This document shows, piece by piece, positions 6,084 through 9,344 of a DNA stretch of 9,344 nucleotides. The first letter of the stretch is position 1; each line of letters starts with the position of its first letter. The stretch spans positions 1 to 9,344 of the forward strand of contig JAAZNO010000595.1 of assembly GCA_012798275.1 (NCBI GenBank), given 5' to 3'. The position numbers and the translations under genes were made by a program. The DNA comes from Chloroflexota bacterium. Its GTDB lineage: Bacteria; Chloroflexota; Anaerolineae; B4-G1; SLSP01. Under the pieces are notes generated by a model, which saw only the letters and a list, made by a program, of their open reading frames with translations, did no database searches and had not been told where the DNA came from.

Positions 6084-6099
6084 CACACGTTCACACGTT
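6084..6099. repeat. Tandem CACACGTT, two copies, in the operon leader
   Basis: CACACGTT is repeated head-to-tail at 6084-6091 and 6092-6099, between the -10 box and the ribosome-binding site of the 709-residue protein gene. It is short and possibly slippage-generated. Confidence 0.5.
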
Positions 6100-6103
6100 C
6101 ATT

Positions 6104-6132
6104 ATTATAGAAGCGGGGTTAGTGAGATTAAA
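6104..6132 (-). promoter_or_regulatory. Probable promoter of the oxidoreductase operon
   Basis: On the minus strand TATAAT (6109-6104) is a perfect -10 box. Seventeen bases upstream lies TTTAAT (6132-6127), only a three-of-six match to the -35 consensus, which suggests activator dependence. The distance to the ATG at 6067 is ordinary. The flanking direct repeats (6123-6141) overlap the -35 region. Confidence 0.6.
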
Positions 6133-6141
6133 CTGAGATTA
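6123..6141. repeat. Direct repeat TGAGATTA, 11-base period, over the -35 region (candidate regulator site)
   Basis: TGAGATTA occurs at 6123-6130 and 6134-6141. The 11-base period puts both copies on the same face of the helix. The first overlaps the weak -35 hexamer of the oxidoreductase operon and the second lies directly upstream, where activators or repressors commonly bind. No cognate regulator gene is in the window. Confidence 0.45.
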
Positions 6142-6181
6142 GGCTAAACTTTGACGGTAAAAAGGCATACGTGAGCGGCGC

Positions 6182-6211
6182 AAACAAAACGGGGGCAGAT
6201 TCCCGCCCCCG
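6182..6211 (-). terminator. Rho-independent terminator of the membrane-protein gene
   Basis: In the minus direction the seven-pair stem CGGGGGC/GCCCCCG (6211-6205 and 6196-6190) has an eight-base loop and is followed by TTTTGTTT (6189-6182). It lies about 30 bases past the stop codon at 6241 and separates that gene from the oxidoreductase operon. Confidence 0.87.
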
Positions 6212-6240
6212 GCATGTACATCTTTCGAATCGCGGCCCCC

Positions 6241-7437
6241 TTACGGCAGATCGGGGCAGAAATCCACGATCGCCGCGACGGTATCCGAGCTGGCAATGGT
6301 GCCGATGCGCCCCCGCAGCTGGGCCGCCTCGAGGGTGACACCGGAGAGGCTCTGGATGGCGGTGCTCAGCTCCGCCAGTGGCAAGCTGAAGGCCACGGCA
6401 TCGCGGGTTTCGGTGAAGGTCACCTCCATGATGTCCGGCACGCGCGCGCCCGAAGCCCAATCTCCCTGCGCGCTATCCCAGATGTAGAAATAAGGCTCGG
6501 CGCGCCCATCGGGGTAGAACATCACCCCCGCGCCGACCTCTGTGCCCAGGTCGGGATTGATGTAACCCGCGCCTTTCGGCCGGCCCGTCCCGGCGTTGCC
6601 GTCCACATCGAGCGCCAGAATCCAATGGTAGGTGAGCGTACGCTGCGCCGGTGGCGGTTCCGCCAGCTGCAGCCAGACCGTCAGCCGGGCAGCGTCTCCC
6701 GCGCCGGAGACGGTGAAGGGCGGTAGCGCCTCCCGCAGGATCAGCGTATCGCCGCCGATGTTGCAGCTGAGGCTATCCAGGCCTTGCGGCGGGGCGCTCA
6801 CGGCCTGGCCTCCCGCCAGCGAAGCGACGTCGCCGGGAGGATCTGCGTGCGGCGCGACGGTAGGCGTCGCGGTCGGGGGCGCGACTTCGGGAGTCGGCGC
6901 CGGCGTCACGGTCGGCAGCACCTGGAAGATCGGCGTGGGGGTGGGGGAGGGGAGCGCTTCCGACGTGGGCATGGCGAGCTGCGTCAGGGCTGTCGCGGTC
7001 AGGTCCGGGGTGGGGGTGAGATCTGCCAGGCTGATTTGGGGAGGCGGCACGGTGGGTGTGACGTCGCGCCGCAGCATCCAGCTGACGCCGAGCGCGATGA
7101 CGATCATTCCCGCGACGGTGAGCAGCATCAGGGCCCAGACAGGAATGCCCCCCCGGCGATTGGCAGCCATGGCCTGCCGCAACTCCAGAAACGCCGTCCA
7201 GCGGCGTTGGGCGGCCTCGAGAGCTTGCCGCTCCTCGCCGGTCGCTGAGGCTGACAGCGTGCGCAATTCGGCCACCAGGGCCTGAATCGTCTCGGTGTTC
7301 AGGCTGTCTGGATTTTGCCGCTGCTGCCGCTCCAGCTGCGCATGGCGCGCCATCAACGTCTCGAAGTCGGCGGGGGCAGGGGGTTCCGCTGGTGTTGGAT
7401 GCTCCCCAGGGATCTCGACAGGCTCCATAGGCTCCAT
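6241..7437 (-). CDS. Single-pass membrane protein with Pro/Thr-rich stalk and exterior beta-rich domain (function unknown)
   Basis: The 398-residue protein begins with an acidic, proline-rich segment (1-25) and a charged, probably helical cytoplasmic region (25-95). One strongly hydrophobic membrane segment follows at about 99-122 (VWALMLLTVAGMIVIALGVS), flanked by RR on each side. Residues 126-200 form a Pro/Thr/Ala stalk of the TPTP kind common in Chloroflexota exported proteins. The C-terminal 200 residues look like an extracellular beta-sandwich with LALDVDGNAGTG (274-285), a possible Asp-rich metal site. It has only two cysteines, C225 and C394, well placed for a disulphide joining the domain ends. 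AGGAGA seven bases before ATG 7437 supports the start. I do not recognise the domain; a DOMON- or carbohydrate-binding-like fold is a guess. It is monocistronic. Confidence 0.8.
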   Translation of the reverse strand: MEPMEPVEIPGEHPTPAEPPAPADFETLMARHAQLERQQRQNPDSLNTETIQALVAELRTLSASATGEERQALEAAQRRWTAFLELRQAMAANRRGGIPVWALMLLTVAGMIVIALGVSWMLRRDVTPTVPPPQISLADLTPTPDLTATALTQLAMPTSEALPSPTPTPIFQVLPTVTPAPTPEVAPPTATPTVAPHADPPGDVASLAGGQAVSAPPQGLDSLSCNIGGDTLILREALPPFTVSGAGDAARLTVWLQLAEPPPAQRTLTYHWILALDVDGNAGTGRPKGAGYINPDLGTEVGAGVMFYPDGRAEPYFYIWDSAQGDWASGARVPDIMEVTFTETRDAVAFSLPLAELSTAIQSLSGVTLEAAQLRGRIGTIASSDTVAAIVDFCPDLP

Positions 7438-7797
7438 TTTTTATCTCCTGTTGCCGGGTTGCAGTCTAGAAAGTACCTGGTGTGCCTTCAGACGCGCCGC
7501 GAAACAGCCGGCGCCGTTCCTCCGTTGAAAGAAGGTGACGGGAATCATCGCCCTGGATGAAAAGGGTGGGGGCATGGGACATCTCCTGGAGATGAGCTTC
7601 CCGTCGGTTCTGCAGCCCGTGCGACGGAGACGGAGCTGGAACCTCTCGAATCTGGCTGAATTGTCTGAACTCCTGCTTGCCTATCTCAAACAGTATAGCA
7701 CGAAGGGGCAGCTTGTCCAGCGTCGGGCGAAACTATCCGTCGCCCTGTCAAGGCAACATGCGTTGAGCTGCTCTCCCGCATAAGGAAAACCACGCAA
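7438..7797. other. Intergenic region between divergent genes, no convincing gene
   Basis: This stretch holds the leader and promoter of the leftward membrane-protein gene. A perfect short palindrome, CATCTCC-T-GGAGATG (7580-7594), lies in the predicted long leader. A rightward 82-codon frame from GTG 7535 lacks a ribosome-binding site and any recognisable motif, and I do not call it a gene. I see no RNA gene here. Confidence 0.6.
7692..7719 (-). promoter_or_regulatory. Probable promoter of the membrane-protein gene
   Basis: On the minus strand TGGACA (7719-7714, five of six to TTGACA) is followed after 16 bases by TATACT (7697-7692, five of six). Transcription from near 7685 would leave a leader of about 250 bases before the ATG at 7437, which is unusually long. 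A nearer promoter is not obvious. Confidence 0.5.
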
Positions 7798-7825
7798 TTT
7801 GCATTTCTACGGATTGTGGTATAAT
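7798..7825 (+). promoter_or_regulatory. Extended -10 promoter of the RRM protein gene
   Basis: TATAAT (7820-7825) is preceded by TGG (7817-7819), giving the extended -10 TGnTATAAT. TTTGCA (7798-7803) is a four-of-six -35 at 16 bases. Transcription should start near 7832, so an in-frame ATG at 7824 lies inside the -10 box and cannot be the translation start. The leader is about 73 bases. Confidence 0.8.
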
Positions 7826-7904
7826 GGCCTTTGACTCAAGGGCACAGTCCCTGACCGGGCCTCAGAGCAATTATTTCACTGTTTCGCAAGGAGTTTGTGA
7901 GGAG

Positions 7905-8201
7905 ATGAACAAGACGCTGTACGTTGGTAATTTGCCGTTTGATGTGACCGAGCAACAACTTCAGGAGCTGTTCGGGCAGCACGGTGAGGTGCACGCTGTG
8001 CGGATGATCAACGACCGTGAAACCGGTCGCTACCGTGGCTTCAGCTTTGTGGAGATGGAGGCCTCTGGTGCAGATGCCGCAATGTCGGCGTTGAATGGCG
8101 CGCAGTTCGGCGGGCGCACGTTGCGGGTGAATGAGGCTCAGCAACGCGAGCCCACGGCTCGTGATGAGGGGCGACGTCCACAGCGCTATTCCGACCGTTA
8201 G
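7905..8201 (+). CDS. Small RNA-binding protein with a single RRM domain
   Basis: The 98-residue protein is one RNA-recognition motif with a short basic tail. RNP2 is LYVGNL (5-10) and RNP1 is RGFSFVEM (44-51), with the aromatic residues that stack on RNA bases intact (Y6, F46, F48). The tail (81-98) is rich in Arg, Glu and Asp. Bacterial RRM proteins of this kind, best known from cyanobacteria, are single-domain RNA-binding proteins often tied to cold response; the role here is inferred. I choose ATG 7905 because an in-frame ATG at 7824 is inside the promoter and because the RRM fold starts two residues later. AAGGAG is at 7888-7893, a long spacing of 11 bases, and GGAG also abuts the ATG. 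The gene has its own promoter and terminator. Confidence 0.93.
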   Translation: MNKTLYVGNLPFDVTEQQLQELFGQHGEVHAVRMINDRETGRYRGFSFVEMEASGADAAMSALNGAQFGGRTLRVNEAQQREPTARDEGRRPQRYSDR

Positions 8202-8232
8202 CTCTTCGGACGAGGAACGTACCGAATTTAGC

Positions 8233-8266
8233 CGACCGGCGTCATCACGACGCCGGTCGTTGTTTT
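8233..8266 (+). terminator. Rho-independent terminator of the RRM gene
   Basis: The stem CGACCGGCGTC (8233-8243) pairs perfectly over 11 bases with GACGCCGGTCG (8249-8259), has a five-base loop and is followed by TTGTTTT. It lies 32 bases after the RRM stop codon. Confidence 0.92.
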
Positions 8267-8321
8267 GCCGCAACCGGGGGCTTGTGCCGGAGCGCTCACG
8301 GGGAAGCGGGGCTATTTGCGG

Positions 8322-8327
8322 TATAAT
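8322..8327 (+). promoter_or_regulatory. -10 box of a probable promoter for the chelatase-like gene
   Basis: TATAAT is a perfect -10 hexamer, about 55 bases before the GTG start, just past the RRM terminator. No -35 box is seen at the right distance (the sequence there is CGGGGA), so the promoter may be weak or need an activator. Confidence 0.5.
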
Positions 8328-8345
8328 ATCCACAGGAAACTTTTG

Positions 8346-8367
8346 CCCTGAGCGAGGCAGGTCAGGG
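8346..8367 (+). other. Small hairpin next to the ribosome-binding site of the chelatase-like gene
   Basis: CCCTGA (8346-8351) and TCAGGG (8362-8367) are complementary and flank a ten-base loop, ending three bases before AGGAGG (8371-8376). It could tune ribosome access. A six-pair stem is weak evidence. Confidence 0.25.
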
Positions 8368-8382
8368 TGCAGGAGGTAGGAA

Positions 8383-9344
8383 GTGCGGGGTGAGCGTTTG
8401 GTTTTCCCATTTACCGCTATTGTAGATCAAGAGCGCATGAAGCGCGCTTTGATCCTCAATGCCATCAATTTCCGCATCGGCGGCGTGCTGATCCGGGGCG
8501 AGCGTGGCACGGCCAAGTCCACGGCCGCCCGGGCCCTCGCGGCGTTGCTGCCGGAGATCGAGGTGCTCGTGGATGGCGCTTTCGGTTGTGACCCCGAACA
8601 GCCGGCGACCTGGTGCACGCTCTGCCGGGAGCGCGCTGAGGTGGGCGAGGACCTGCCGCGCGCTAAACGCAAAGTGCCCTTCGTCGAATTGCCCATCGGC
8701 GCCACCGAGGACCGCGTGGTCGGTACGCTTGACATCGAACGGGCCATTCAAAAGGGGGAACGGCGCTTCGAACCGGGCGTGCTTGCCGCGGCGAATCGCG
8801 GCATCCTCTACGTGGACGAGGTCAACCTGCTGGACGATCACATCGTGGATGTGCTGCTCGACGCCGCCGCGATGGGGGTGAACACGGTGGAACGTGAGGG
8901 GATTTCCTTCCAGCATCCGGCGCGCTTCATCCTTGTGGGGACGATGAATCCCGAAGAGGGCGACCTCCGTCCGCAGCTACTGGATCGCTTCGCCCTCTGT
9001 GTGGATGTCGTCGGCGTGCGCGATGCGTCATCGCGCATGGCGATCATGGAGCGCAATCTGGCGTATGAGCAGGATCCCGAGGGCTTCTACGAGGAATGGC
9101 TGCCGCAGGAGCAGAAACTGGCGCAGCAGATCGAGGAAGCGCGCGCTATCTTGCCGCATGTCCGCTACACCCGCGCCGATCTGGCGACCATCGCCGTGAT
9201 GATGGCCGACCTGGGCGTGGATGGGCACCGCGCGGATCTCGTCATCCTCAAGACGGCGACGGCTCACGCCGCCTGGGAAGGGCGCACCCGCCTCACCGAC
9301 ATGGACATCGTCCTGGCAGCGCAGCTTGCCCTGCCGCATCGCCT
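8383..9344 (+). CDS. Mg-chelatase-like (BchI/ChlI family) AAA+ ATPase, N-terminal part (runs off the right edge)
   Basis: The first 320 codons are present. Walker A is GERGTAKST (39-47), Walker B is ILYVDEVNLL (141-150), the sensor-1 region is VGTMNPEEGDLRPQLLDRF (185-203), and the sensor-2 region is GHRADLVILK (281-290, R283). C69, C78 and C81 form the CDPxxPxxxCxxC segment known in BchI-type subunits. The GTG start is chosen because AGGAGG (8371-8376) is six bases upstream and because the conserved FPFTAIVDQE segment begins at once; ATG 8437 would cut into it. In this family the ATPase drives insertion of Mg or Co into tetrapyrroles with a VWA-domain partner, often fused in putative cobaltochelatases. 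Which metal, and whether a VWA part follows, cannot be seen. Confidence 0.88.
   Translation, partial: MRGERLVFPFTAIVDQERMKRALILNAINFRIGGVLIRGERGTAKSTAARALAALLPEIEVLVDGAFGCDPEQPATWCTLCRERAEVGEDLPRAKRKVPFVELPIGATEDRVVGTLDIERAIQKGERRFEPGVLAAANRGILYVDEVNLLDDHIVDVLLDAAAMGVNTVEREGISFQHPARFILVGTMNPEEGDLRPQLLDRFALCVDVVGVRDASSRMAIMERNLAYEQDPEGFYEEWLPQEQKLAQQIEEARAILPHVRYTRADLATIAVMMADLGVDGHRADLVILKTATAHAAWEGRTRLTDMDIVLAAQLALPHR

Noticed and set aside
2700..6100. Short repeats considered as a CRISPR array
   Set aside because: Units are only 8-9 bases, occur twice each and lack regular spacers.
7535..7783. 82-codon rightward frame from GTG 7535
   Set aside because: No ribosome-binding site, no motif, and it overlaps the promoter and leader of the opposite-strand gene.

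Overview
The window looks like one contig of a moderately GC-rich bacterium, most likely a Chloroflexota member (Anaerolineae or a relative). That placement is inference. It rests on the Pro/Thr-rich linker (TPTP and TATPT repeats) in a membrane-anchored protein, the small stand-alone RRM protein and the BchI-like chelatase ATPase; no rRNA or other marker gene is present.

Layout. (1) 1-175, minus strand: the first 28 codons of a HAD-superfamily hydrolase, preceded by a 25-codon ORF whose stop overlaps the hydrolase ribosome-binding site. (2) 182-295: an unusually ordered set of nested inverted repeats. Read on the minus strand, these could fold into a leader RNA that hides the ribosome-binding site of the 25-codon ORF. 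(3) 357-2440, plus strand: a two-gene cassette driven by a perfect sigma70-type promoter (TTGACA, 17 bases, TATAAT). It encodes an AAA15/RloA-type ATPase and an RloB protein (TOPRIM-like), the architecture of RloAB/AbiL anti-phage systems. Sampled lines of the ATPase gene are visibly less GC-rich than the neighbouring operon. (4) 2653-6141, minus strand: a two-gene operon with its own promoter and terminator. It codes for a DAO-family flavoprotein and a 709-residue iron-sulfur/FAD/NAD-binding partner, together resembling the HcnABC or hydroxyproline-dehydrogenase type of amine/imino-acid dehydrogenase. (5) 6182-7719, minus strand: a single gene for an N-in membrane protein with a Pro/Thr-rich stalk and an exterior beta-rich domain, with promoter and terminator. 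(6) 7798-8266, plus strand: a small RNA-binding RRM protein with an extended -10 promoter and a strong terminator. (7) 8322-9344, plus strand: the first 320 codons of a Mg-chelatase-like AAA+ ATPase, running off the window.

How the parts work together. The RloAB pair is the only evident defence module; it sits between a divergent hydrolase gene and a convergent metabolic operon. Its ATPase probably senses and controls its putative nuclease partner. The two oxidoreductase genes are expected to form one electron-transfer complex: the DAO subunit oxidises a substrate and the large subunit passes electrons through FAD and Fe-S centres. The other genes look independent. The most noteworthy unexplained structure is the nested hairpin upstream of the small ORF and HAD gene. 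The symmetric sites around the rloA promoter are also of interest.
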